Shown here: piece by piece, positions 56,629 through 63,907 of the stretch | Layout: every line of letters begins with the position of its first letter | Numbering within the stretch: position 1 is the first letter of the stretch | Source of the DNA: an uncultured Fulvivirga sp. | GTDB lineage: Bacteria > Bacteroidota > Bacteroidia > Cytophagales > Cyclobacteriaceae | Reading direction: 5' to 3' | Assembly (NCBI GenBank): GCA_947500555.1 | Contig: CANMSE010000003.1 | Span: 1-64,000 of the forward strand | Length of the DNA stretch: 64,000 nt | The notes under the pieces: model-generated | Told to the model about the DNA's origin: nothing | Seen by the model: the letters and a program-made list of their open reading frames with translations, nothing else | Database searches by the model: none | Translations under genes and position numbers: made by a program

Positions 56629-56653
56629 GCCAGCCCCCGCAGGGGCTGGCTTT
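56629..56653 (+). terminator. Intrinsic terminator after the accessory module
   Basis: GCCAGCCCC and GGGGCTGGC form a perfect 9-bp stem with loop CGCA, followed by TTTATT. It lies between convergent genes. Confidence 0.75.
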
Positions 56654-56668
56654 ATTCATTGTTATTTA

Positions 56669-57661
56669 TCAATACTTAAATAGTACTCTTTCACCCATAT
56701 AATCATTGATCTCCTTAATTCGACCATCATCGTTAAACTCATAACTGATTTCACCGCTTATATTATCGTTAATATCAGTTTTAAAATCAGCGAGATTAGT
56801 TGAAAATAGTAGTTCTTCTTCATCGATAATTCCTGTGAACAATAATACGGCTTGATCAATATTTAAGTCAGAAAGCAGATTGTTCATCTCACTAGAATAG
56901 GTCAGTTCAATATCAGGAGTGGTCATATCACCACCCTCTTGATAACTGATGACAGAACTTACGTTACCATCGGTATCGTACACATATTCCGTAAAAACAT
57001 CAGATGGGTTTTCTCTAGTCCATAAATCTACTTTTGCATCACCATTATACTCGAAGGTGTAATCCAGTTGACTATCAGTACCGATTTGTGTTATCAACCC
57101 ATTGGTATAGGTTACTGGATAAGTGCCAGCGAAAGAACTACCTTCATCAACTACCTCAATAGAAGTAATTAACTCATTGTCATAACTTAAATTATAGATA
57201 CGTTCTCCATCTTCTTCATTCACTGAAGTAAGCTGCCCATCACTATTATAACTTAAGTCATAACTATTAAATATATTACCTGTCTCAGAGCGATATTCAA
57301 CCCTTTTAAGAGGACTTTGAGGAATATCAATGGTTATACTCAATTGAGCAATATCACTGTCTTCAAAGCCTGATTTTGTAGCTCTAGCAACGATAGTATA
57401 ATCACCATTCATATTAATCTCAATTGGGGTAGAATATACCTGAGCATTAGCAATATCATCATTGATAGCATATAGAATAACAACATCAGATTCTGAACTG
57501 GTAATCTCAATGGTTTGTGCTTCAGTATATGTGCCTGAAGCGACTGAGAAAGTAGGTGGTGCTAGTTGGGTTATAGAAGGGTTTGCTGGTGAATCGTCAT
57601 CATCAGATGAACAGGAGGCTATTAAGACCAGCATGATATTTAAATAAATCAATTTTTTCAT
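56669..57661 (-). CDS. Lipoprotein with chitobiase-type C-terminal (CHB_HEX) domain
   Basis: This 330-residue protein has a lipoprotein signal (IYLNIMLVLIASC, then SSDDDDS, an acidic export tail). Residues 35-110 match the CHB_HEX_C_1 beta domain (APPTFSVASGTYTEAQTIEI...TIVARATKSGFEDSD). The rest carries RHS-like YNSDGQLTSV / YDTDGNVSSV strands. It is likely a surface lipoprotein, function unknown. It is divergent from a Xre regulator gene, and the intergenic region holds two palindromes that may control both. Confidence 0.82.
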   Translation of the reverse strand: MKKLIYLNIMLVLIASCSSDDDDSPANPSITQLAPPTFSVASGTYTEAQTIEITSSESDVVILYAINDDIANAQVYSTPIEINMNGDYTIVARATKSGFEDSDIAQLSITIDIPQSPLKRVEYRSETGNIFNSYDLSYNSDGQLTSVNEEDGERIYNLSYDNELITSIEVVDEGSSFAGTYPVTYTNGLITQIGTDSQLDYTFEYNGDAKVDLWTRENPSDVFTEYVYDTDGNVSSVISYQEGGDMTTPDIELTYSSEMNNLLSDLNIDQAVLLFTGIIDEEELLFSTNLADFKTDINDNISGEISYEFNDDGRIKEINDYMGERVLFKY

Positions 57662-57681
57662 TTTAGTATTCGATTAGTAGC

Positions 57682-57728
57682 ACTGTAATATAAAACAGTA
57701 ATTTCGATTTACTGTAATATATGATAGT
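57682..57728. promoter_or_regulatory. Paired operator-like palindromes
   Basis: ACTGT-N8-ACAGT (57682-57699) and ACTGT-N8-ATAGT (57711-57728) share the direct repeat ACTGTAATATA, 29 nt apart. They lie between the divergent lipoprotein and Xre genes. This is the usual place and form for a Xre-type autoregulatory site. Confidence 0.6.
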
Positions 57729-57757
57729 CTTTTTTATTACAGCAACCATTTGATTGC

Positions 57758-57779
57758 AATCAGTCCAAACCGACTGATT
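57758..57779 (+). promoter_or_regulatory. Inverted repeat at the Xre gene start
   Basis: AATCAGTC and GACTGATT form a perfect 8-bp stem with a 6-nt loop that ends one base before the ATG at 57781. It may be a further operator, or it may hide the start codon in the mRNA. Confidence 0.5.
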
Positions 57780-57780
57780 C

Positions 57781-58017
57781 ATGACTGATAAGGAATTTAA
57801 AAAATCACTCTTAGCCCTTGGAAAAGAGGTAAAACGATTACGCTCCGAAAAAGGCATAAGTACAATTGAAATGAGTAGACGATGTCTAATGGACTCTGGT
57901 AATTACGTTAGAATAGAGCAAGGAAAAATCAACGTCACTTTTAAAACTATCACTAAAATTTGTAAGGCTTTAGATATTAATTATCAAGAATTATTTAAGG
58001 AGATGGAAATCAAGTAA
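57781..58017 (+). CDS. Xre-type helix-turn-helix regulator
   Basis: The protein has 78 residues. The five-helix HTH is LGKEVKRLRSEKGISTIEMSRR, then NYVRIEQGKINVTFKTITKICKALDI, followed by a short tail. It has no effector domain. It likely represses its own promoter and perhaps the divergent lipoprotein gene through the palindromes at 57682-57728. It is followed after 38 nt by the unknown gene at 58056. Confidence 0.85.
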   Translation: MTDKEFKKSLLALGKEVKRLRSEKGISTIEMSRRCLMDSGNYVRIEQGKINVTFKTITKICKALDINYQELFKEMEIK

Positions 58018-58055
58018 TTACTAGCTCTACTCAAAACATATTCTACTTTTCTTGC

Positions 58056-58385
58056 ATGCCAATACCTGTAGGTGACAAAGAGCATTATCTATTCTTAGCT
58101 GTACATGAATATTCAAGAAAAGCACTTATGCTCGAAGCTTCAGAGAGTATTAGTGCAGACGTTATACTAGAATATATTAAGAAGCTGATTATACATCCAG
58201 AAGTCAAAAAACACAATGAGTATGTGTTGATATTGGGAGAGAATGATTTTCTGAAGGGTCAAATTGAAGATATTATAAGCCCAAACGGAAAAGTTATTTT
58301 TGACAATGCTAGAACTGATAAATTCTTAGTACTAGTTATTGAAGACATATTCGGAGGTAATGATCCTAATGAGCGAGATAAATAA
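58056..58385 (+). CDS. Unknown small alpha/beta protein
   Basis: The protein has 109 residues and no signal peptide. It has alternating strands and helices (HYLFLAVHEYSRKALMLEAS, YVLILGENDFLKGQIEDII, FLVLVIEDIFG) that suggest a compact Rossmann- or STAS-like fold. I do not recognise the family. It probably shares a transcript with the Xre gene and ends at the bidirectional terminator at 58384. Confidence 0.6.
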   Translation: MPIPVGDKEHYLFLAVHEYSRKALMLEASESISADVILEYIKKLIIHPEVKKHNEYVLILGENDFLKGQIEDIISPNGKVIFDNARTDKFLVLVIEDIFGGNDPNERDK

Positions 58386-58416
58386 TCAATGTTCCGGCCT
58401 TGCCGGAACATTGATT
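58384..58416. terminator. Bidirectional terminator with CCGGC-NNN-GCCGG core (palindrome 2)
   Basis: AATCAATGTTCCGGC and GCCGGAACATTGATT form a perfect 15-bp stem with loop CTT, exactly between two convergent genes. The core is shared with palindrome 1 at 54475. Confidence 0.75.
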
Positions 58417-58754
58417 TATGTATTGTCTTCTACTTCGGCAATAGGAGCATTAGTTTTTACTGAGTCAATACCGTTTTCCATGCCAGCAGAAGTCTGATAT
58501 GTCTCACTTGTTCCAATCACTTGACCATTTTGAGCCAATAGATTAAAATAATATTCATTGTTTACTGATCTTAACCTCTTATAGTTATTGTCATAAGGTG
58601 CATTCGTTTTGACCGAATCAATGCCATTGAGTGCATTGGACTTAGTAGTGTATGTTTCACTATTTAAAATGGTTTGACCATTGGATGCTGTAAGATCAAA
58701 CCTGAATTGATTATTAGAAGTAGTAGTCAAATCAAATTTAGGGTGAGAAGCCAT
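58416..58754 (-). CDS. YegP-like tandem DUF1508 protein
   Basis: The protein has 112 residues. Two copies of the DUF1508 repeat are clear: FRFDLTASNGQTILNSETYTTKS...GIDSVKTNAP and YYFNLLAQNGQVIGTSETYQTSA...GIDSVKTNAP. Similar small proteins such as YegP are widespread, and the role is unknown. It has its own well-formed promoter at 58781-58811. Confidence 0.92.
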   Translation of the reverse strand: MASHPKFDLTTTSNNQFRFDLTASNGQTILNSETYTTKSNALNGIDSVKTNAPYDNNYKRLRSVNNEYYFNLLAQNGQVIGTSETYQTSAGMENGIDSVKTNAPIAEVEDNT

Positions 58755-58780
58755 AGCTGATACGTTTAGTTAATAATAAA

Positions 58781-58811
58781 CAAAGCTAATGTTCGCTTGC
58801 ACGTTAGTCAA
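58781..58811 (-). promoter_or_regulatory. Promoter of the YegP-like gene
   Basis: On the minus strand TTG (58811-58809), a 20-nt spacer and TAGCTTTG (58788-58781) match the Bacteroidota consensus. The ATG lies 26 nt downstream. It overlaps the region where the divergent lipoprotein promoter must be. Confidence 0.7.
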
Positions 58812-58825
58812 TACCGTATCTTGGG

Positions 58826-58833
58826 TATATTTG
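58826..58833 (+). promoter_or_regulatory. -7 element very close to the start of the orphan lipoprotein
   Basis: TATATTTG matches TAnnTTTG exactly but ends only 5 nt before the ATG at 58839. Initiation from it would give a leaderless or nearly leaderless mRNA. Confidence 0.4.
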
Positions 58834-58838
58834 AGCCA

Positions 58839-60254
58839 ATGAAAATCCAAACACTTTTAGCTGCAATTGGTATCATTCTGTTTTATTCCTGCTCTAGTAC
58901 ATCCGAGGAACAAAATTCCACAGTCACTAAAAAATCTAATTTAAAAGAGGATACAACTGAAGCGATTCAAACATCAGAACCTATTGACCAGAATTTAACA
59001 ACAGAATTTGAATCCGACTTCAATCTATTAATTGATAAGGTGCATAGTTTTTCAGAAACAAATGATTTTTACATATCGATTAATTTCAACCAAGAATATG
59101 ATTATGACTCAATTAATGTGATTCTCTCAAAGCTGGATTCATCGATATATGACGGTGGTGAGATGAATAGAACAAGACTTCCTCATATAGATGCCTTGAA
59201 ATACTTTGATTTAACTGGCTTAGATTCGGTAGGTATTTATAATTATGAAAATCAGCTCATCGGGAATTTCCAATTAACCAGAGTCGAATATCTTCAAGAT
59301 ATGATAGAAAGCAGTTTTGTGGCGGTGTATCATTTTGATGAATCAATTGACCTAAGTGCTAACTATTATACCATTAATGGCACTTCGAAAGTAGTTCCCA
59401 ATTTTACTACCAATAAAATAACGCTTAATCGGGAATTGAAATTCACTACAAATTCAGAGGTAAAGTACCACTATTTGACCGAGCACGTTACGATCCCATA
59501 TTTATCTGATACCATAACCTTATTTACATATCTATCCGAAAATTCAAAACAAACTTCTTTGATAATTGAGTGGATCAATGGTGAGCAGGAAAATTTACTG
59601 AAGTTGCAAGAAGAATATGTCATTTGGGAGTTAAAGCCGTTACCGATTATATATAATAAAAAATCCGTTCTACTACTTACAGTAGGTTATCCAGAAACAG
59701 ATATCATCTGGTACACACCAGCAATATTTAATGGTGAACAATATTCAGTTACTAATAATAGCAAAGTTAAAGTGGAAGATCTGGCGATAAATCAAACTGA
59801 AAATGATCAAACTGAGAGTGACTGTATTTTCAATGATGATTATTATAATCTCACAAAACAATGGTTATCGGAACTAGAGATAACGAATTATGTTTGGGAT
59901 GACAGTACAAATAGAGCCATTATAATCAATCAAAACGATTCGACATTTATATACCAAGGTGGATGTGATCATTATGTATTTGCCATAACCAGTAAGTATT
60001 ATCAAGACTCAACAAGCATTGAAGATCATAAATATTGGCTCAATAAAGCATTAGAATTAGCTTCAAAATTTCAATTTGATCGCTATTACCAAATGTTAGA
60101 TCAAGACTCGTTAAAGATTGGTGCAGTGGAAAACAATGAGCGTTGGATTGAAATACCAGATGATGATCAAGATGACAATCTCTTTTATACAGGTATTCAA
60201 TTGGTTGAGAGTTCAGATTTCGTTCAAGTTAGACTGAGTAAGTATATCAACTAA
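58839..60254 (+). CDS. Orphan lipoprotein, unknown function
   Basis: The start is placed at the ATG at 58839 because it gives a lipoprotein signal (LLAAIGIILFYSC, then SSTSEEQ). The frame is open up to 58797 but lacks a sensible start there. The mature protein of about 455 residues is acidic, rich in Asn, Thr, Tyr and Ile, and has no recognised domain. It leads a short plus-strand group of small membrane-protein genes. Its amino-acid bias matches other accessory genes at this end. Confidence 0.75.
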   Translation: MKIQTLLAAIGIILFYSCSSTSEEQNSTVTKKSNLKEDTTEAIQTSEPIDQNLTTEFESDFNLLIDKVHSFSETNDFYISINFNQEYDYDSINVILSKLDSSIYDGGEMNRTRLPHIDALKYFDLTGLDSVGIYNYENQLIGNFQLTRVEYLQDMIESSFVAVYHFDESIDLSANYYTINGTSKVVPNFTTNKITLNRELKFTTNSEVKYHYLTEHVTIPYLSDTITLFTYLSENSKQTSLIIEWINGEQENLLKLQEEYVIWELKPLPIIYNKKSVLLLTVGYPETDIIWYTPAIFNGEQYSVTNNSKVKVEDLAINQTENDQTESDCIFNDDYYNLTKQWLSELEITNYVWDDSTNRAIIINQNDSTFIYQGGCDHYVFAITSKYYQDSTSIEDHKYWLNKALELASKFQFDRYYQMLDQDSLKIGAVENNERWIEIPDDDQDDNLFYTGIQLVESSDFVQVRLSKYIN

Positions 60255-60258
60255 TTCA

Positions 60259-60732
60259 TTGAAATCGAAACATACATTTCTAATTAAACATTACTTCCCA
60301 ATTCACTTTATAGTTTTAGGTGCTGGAATAATGTTAATGGGCATACTGACTTTAATTGATAAACCCTACATAGGTATTCCAAGCTTGCTGGTCGGTTTAT
60401 TGATGGTGTCCACTCGATACATGATTATCATCAACCTAAATAGAAAGTACTATCACGACTTTATATGGTTTCTAGGTTTCAAGAAAGGAAAGAAAGTCTA
60501 CTATGAGAATATTGATTACCTGTATATAACAAATAAATCGCTTTGACAGGAATGGGGTTCTATTGCCATTAGATATAGTAATAATGTAAGCATGTACTAT
60601 TGTTATCTGAAGCTACAAAATCAGGAAGATGTGTTAATTAGAGAGCATCTATCTAAAGAAAAAATAAAACGAGATTTGACTGTTTTTGCAATACAAGCCA
60701 GAACTCATATTAAAGATTTAACGAATGACTAG
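60259..60732 (+). pseudogene. Membrane-protein gene broken by an in-frame TGA
   Basis: The frame starts at TTG 60259, 4 nt after the previous stop. It encodes two membrane spans (FIVLGAGIMLMGILTLI, GIPSLLVGLLMVSTRYMIII) and a hydrophilic domain. A TGA at 60544-60546 stops it after 95 residues, but the same frame continues for another 61 codons (QEWGSIAIRYSNN ... HIKDLTND) to TAG at 60730-60732. The continuation starts directly after the stop and reads like normal coding sequence. The intact form would be about 157 residues. It may be a nonsense mutation, a sequencing error or a short functional form. Confidence 0.6.
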
Positions 60733-60735
60733 GTC

Positions 60736-60942
60736 ATGGATATTCTACTGATTTCATTTACAGTTCTAAAAGCAATAGTAATACTAATGGGGTTAGGTAA
60801 AGCTGGCAAACTTCTATGGAAAGGGTTTTCAGATAATGATAATGAATCCAAAAATCAGGGGTTCAAGTATGTTTTAATAACTTTCGTAATCATAATCCTG
60901 CTGACGGTGACAGAATTCATCATAGTAGAATTAGTCAGTTAA
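60736..60942 (+). CDS. Small two-span membrane protein
   Basis: The protein has 68 residues with two hydrophobic segments (ILLISFTVLKAIVILMGLG and YVLITFVIIILLTVTEFIIV) separated by a charged loop (SDNDNESKNQG). It starts 4 nt after the end of the broken gene. Family unknown. Its small size and setting suggest an immunity-type or accessory membrane protein, but nothing shows this directly. Confidence 0.55.
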   Translation: MDILLISFTVLKAIVILMGLGKAGKLLWKGFSDNDNESKNQGFKYVLITFVIIILLTVTEFIIVELVS

Positions 60943-60948
60943 CTACCA

Positions 60949-61203
60949 GTGAAACACGACCCTTGGAACTACATACCAACCCTAGTTGTAGCAATTCTAT
61001 ACTTTACTTGGGGTCTATATTTGTATGTAAATGATCTGGTGGGATATGGCACAAGCGGATACACTGGTCAACTGACTGCTGGTGGATATCCACTAATGTT
61101 TTTAATGGGGTTTATATTTCTAGTGGTGACTTACTTTTCATTATCACCGTTTAGTAAGATTAGGAATTTATTTAGGAGAAAGAGGGGGAAGAAGAATACC
61201 TAA
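60949..61203 (+). CDS. Small two-span membrane protein (parent copy of a local duplication)
   Basis: The 84-residue protein has a GTG start 7 nt after the previous stop. Two spans (TLVVAILYFTWGLYLYV and PLMFLMGFIFLVVTYFSL) are joined by a Gly-rich loop (GYGTSGYTGQLTAGGY), and the tail is strongly basic (RRKRGKK). Family unknown. About 140 nt of it are duplicated at 63148-63289. Confidence 0.6.
   Translation: MKHDPWNYIPTLVVAILYFTWGLYLYVNDLVGYGTSGYTGQLTAGGYPLMFLMGFIFLVVTYFSLSPFSKIRNLFRRKRGKKNT
61045..61186 (+). repeat. Duplicated segment, copy A
   Basis: It aligns without gaps to 63148-63289, about 2.1 kb downstream in the same orientation, with about a dozen differences counted by eye. Confidence 0.85.
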
Positions 61204-61254
61204 TTCAAGAAATAACCTAAATAATCGAAGGTCTGAATTCTCTATACTCTGACT

Positions 61255-62412
61255 CTATTTCTTGGTCATTTTTAAGTTTACACTCCTAACAACTGTATCA
61301 TCCATATCCAGTGCATTTAAATTGGTATTCAGACGTAATGATTGTGAATTCAAATCTCTGATTGAATAGTATTCAGTAAGCTCATAAAAGTCATCAGAAA
61401 AAGAATCTTCTATGAGATACGAAACTTTGATATATTCACCTGTTTTACCTAAATCCCAACTACCAGAGATACGCTTTTCTACGAAAATACTACCAGTATC
61501 ATTTACTAGATCACCTCCATGATGCATTTCAAATGTTTGATCGTCTGATAATCTTAGCTTACAAAAAGTATTAACTAATGTGTCGTATTCGAACATATAT
61601 GCACCTAAATTATCTAAGTCTTCTGTGTACCAATTACCTACTAATTTGTTTTTGATTTCTTTAAGCTCAACAGTGTCATAGTTCATTCTTTTACCCCGAA
61701 TAAGCATTTGTTCAGGTATCTTGTCAACTGGTTCAGGATAGTAATAAATTCCTTCAAAATGGTCATCTGAATAATCTAAAATCATTAGAATATGACTATC
61801 TAAAACATCCTGATCTGTTAGGGCTAAAAAAGGGATACCAAAGAAGTTGATGGAGTTTTTAAATAGTTCTGAAGTTGAACCATAGTCGAATCTTTTAAAA
61901 GTTCCTTTTCGTAGGTCTTCAAACTCTACTGAAAATAATTCATCTTGACCCTTGAAAATTTTCCACCATGAAGATTTAAAAATGTCATCTGACAATAGGA
62001 GTGAATCATAATCCCATTTAAAAAAATGACCCATAGTTTGATCGTTATAGAACAGCATAAACTCTTTTCCAGTTAGCAATCCTTTTAATGTTTTTTCTTT
62101 GATTGTTATTAAGATTGAATCATTGCGAACAGTATACTTACCAGTATCTGCTAGCGTAATGAGTTGATAGCTCTCGTTGAAGAAAAAGGGTTTAATGATA
62201 GTTTGATAAAATGTATCAATTTTGGGGGCATCTATGTTCTTCAATAAAGAGTCTAATTCCAATAGTAGGGGATCAGATTTATGTTTCTGACTAGATTGGG
62301 ATTCTTTATCAATGACTTCACGAACATAGTTCTGTACCCAAACACCTTCCATTGACTGGCAGATGGAGTTATTTGCAATTATGAGTATTAATAATATTGT
62401 TAGTACACGCAT
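61255..62412 (-). CDS. Secreted protein with two lipocalin-like segments, unknown function
   Basis: The protein has 385 residues and a signal peptide (LTILLILIIANNSICQ). Two segments open with a G-x-W motif (MEGVWVQNYV at 20 and LVGNWYTEDLD near 265), as in lipocalin-like beta barrels. The rest is acidic and rich in aromatic residues. Family unknown. It is the last gene of a minus-strand series whose upstream members are at 62516 and 63379. Confidence 0.7.
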   Translation of the reverse strand: MRVLTILLILIIANNSICQSMEGVWVQNYVREVIDKESQSSQKHKSDPLLLELDSLLKNIDAPKIDTFYQTIIKPFFFNESYQLITLADTGKYTVRNDSILITIKEKTLKGLLTGKEFMLFYNDQTMGHFFKWDYDSLLLSDDIFKSSWWKIFKGQDELFSVEFEDLRKGTFKRFDYGSTSELFKNSINFFGIPFLALTDQDVLDSHILMILDYSDDHFEGIYYYPEPVDKIPEQMLIRGKRMNYDTVELKEIKNKLVGNWYTEDLDNLGAYMFEYDTLVNTFCKLRLSDDQTFEMHHGGDLVNDTGSIFVEKRISGSWDLGKTGEYIKVSYLIEDSFSDDFYELTEYYSIRDLNSQSLRLNTNLNALDMDDTVVRSVNLKMTKK

Positions 62413-62457
62413 TATCTCTACTTACTTTATTATCATCTTTTAGGTAGCCATATAAAG

Positions 62458-62485
62458 CATTGATCCGGCCGTGGCCGGATCAATG
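62458..62485. repeat. CCGGC-type palindrome 3
   Basis: CATTGATCCGGCC and GGCCGGATCAATG form a perfect 13-bp stem around a 2-nt centre. It lies in the gap between two minus-strand orphan genes and could act as a terminator for the upstream one. The CCGG core and CAATG/CATTG flanks echo palindrome 2. Confidence 0.65.
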
Positions 62486-62515
62486 TCTCCTCAAGACCTT
62501 TGCACTCCATCTAAC

Positions 62516-63040
62516 TTATTGAAAAACTGGTAAACTATCCATTACGTGCAATTCAAATTGTCTTGGGATTAAGATTGAATCATAGGTAAACTGCTGATCC
62601 GATTTTAACGTATTGAATTTCATCATTTCCATTCCATAAGATGCAGAAGGCTTAATTTCAAATTTGTAAGTTGCGATGACATACTTATCTTCTTGAATAT
62701 CAATCTCAACTGTTTCGCTTATACCTAACTCTTCTACCATAATTTCCAGTATATGAACTCCATTAGAAGCTTCAAACTTGTAACTTTTATAATTAGGGGT
62801 TATTTCTGAGTACCCAATTTTATCTTTTTCTAAAATATGCTCATCCATTTTAATCGAAACATCGATTAAAGTGTCACTAGAACTTTCATTTTCGATATAA
62901 ATATTGAGTTCATTAAGCTTAGAGTTTGACGACAACAAAACGCTTACTTTATTATATACAAAGAAGCACGCAAGCAAAACGATTAGTAAAATGAATAGTC
63001 TACCTCTTGAGGAAATTAGGTCATTGAAGCTATTTACCAT
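62516..63040 (-). CDS. Single-span membrane protein, unknown function
   Basis: The protein has 174 residues. One N-terminal membrane span (LFILLIVLLACFFVYNKV, about 15-32) is followed by a beta-rich extracytoplasmic domain (LNIYIENESSSDTLIDVSIKMD, HILEIMVEEL, YKFEIKPSASYGMEMM). Family unknown. It lies between orphan genes near the right edge and may be co-transcribed with the gene at 61255, although the palindrome at 62458 lies between them. Confidence 0.65.
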   Translation of the reverse strand: MVNSFNDLISSRGRLFILLIVLLACFFVYNKVSVLLSSNSKLNELNIYIENESSSDTLIDVSIKMDEHILEKDKIGYSEITPNYKSYKFEASNGVHILEIMVEELGISETVEIDIQEDKYVIATYKFEIKPSASYGMEMMKFNTLKSDQQFTYDSILIPRQFELHVMDSLPVFQ

Positions 63041-63096
63041 CTATTATTGAAGGTTTATACAAAGAATTATTGACTTGTGCTTCATTGAAGAATTAA

Positions 63097-63300
63097 GCTA
63101 TAAGTATCGTATTTAATTCCACTGCGTATATGGATAATATATTTGGGTATGGCACAAGTGGATATACTGGTCAGCTAATTGCAGGTGGATATCCATTCAT
63201 GTTTTTAATGGGGTTTATATTTCTGGTGGTGACTTACTTTTCATTATCACCGTTTAGTAAGATCAGGAATTTGTTTAGGAGAAGGAGGAAACGAGATTAG
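63097..63300 (+). pseudogene. Truncated copy of the membrane-protein gene at 60949
   Basis: The frame between the stop at 63094 and the TAG at 63298 reads ...NIFGYGTSGYTGQLIAGGYP..., nearly the same as the parent. The N-terminal half is diverged, and the first usable ATG is at 63130 (56 residues). The first span is lost or unrecognisable. It is most likely a decayed duplicate, though a short product is possible. The basic tail is RRRRKRD in place of RRKRGKKNT. Confidence 0.65.
63148..63289 (+). repeat. Duplicated segment, copy B
   Basis: This is the partner of 61045-61186. Outside the aligned block the similarity falls off quickly on both sides. Confidence 0.85.
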
Positions 63301-63378
63301 AATTTAACAGTCAAAGTTTCGTGAACATTCCGATAATTAAAGAGTTCGTTTTAAATATCATGGATAGTTTACGACCCT

Positions 63379-63906
63379 CTAAAGGTTTGGTAACCCAAAT
63401 TTTGCGTTGTAGCTCTGCAAGAACCAATTTTTTTTATCTGGGATAGGTGAGAATTTTTTAGCACCTCTTAATAAATTTTCATCATTGGTAAAAGCCAGAA
63501 CTATCATATTATCAGATTCATCAACTTGAATTGGTAATTCTTCGATTAAATTAAGATCACAATAGAACTTTGCATCGGATTCATTATTTTCAAATCCGAT
63601 GATTTCTAACTCATTTTGAAGCTCTATTATCTCCAAAATCTCCTGCCTTAAATAAGCACTATCTATCTCCTGTTCGGAATCAATTTTTAAGAATTTCAAT
63701 TCGTTGTTTTCTATAGAATAAGTCACACTGGTGTTTGTTATACTATATATAAAAATGTTATTCCGAGTATAGAGATTTTTTACGCCTTTCTCATTAAAAA
63801 ATTTAGATTCTTCAAGTTTATCAATCAAATTACTTAAATCTACTTTCTTCTGAGTTTCACAACCAGTAAAAAACATAAGTAGGATTAGAAGGTAATGTAT
63901 TTTCAT
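63379..63906 (-). CDS. Small lipoprotein, unknown function
   Basis: The protein has 175 residues and a lipoprotein signal (YLLILLMFFTGC, then ETQKK). The body is acidic and Asn/Glu/Leu-rich with no known domain. Its ATG is one base after the stop codon of the gene that enters from the right edge, so the two are translated from one mRNA. Small lipoproteins directly behind a large gene are a common immunity-gene arrangement, but that reading depends on what the upstream gene is. Confidence 0.7.
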   Translation of the reverse strand: MKIHYLLILLMFFTGCETQKKVDLSNLIDKLEESKFFNEKGVKNLYTRNNIFIYSITNTSVTYSIENNELKFLKIDSEQEIDSAYLRQEILEIIELQNELEIIGFENNESDAKFYCDLNLIEELPIQVDESDNMIVLAFTNDENLLRGAKKFSPIPDKKNWFLQSYNAKFGLPNL

Positions 63907-63907
63907 T

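Noticed and set aside
60544..60546. Selenocysteine or recoded TGA
   Set aside because: No SECIS-like hairpin was evident after the codon, other genes here use TGA as a normal stop, and a membrane protein without a redox motif is an unlikely selenoprotein.
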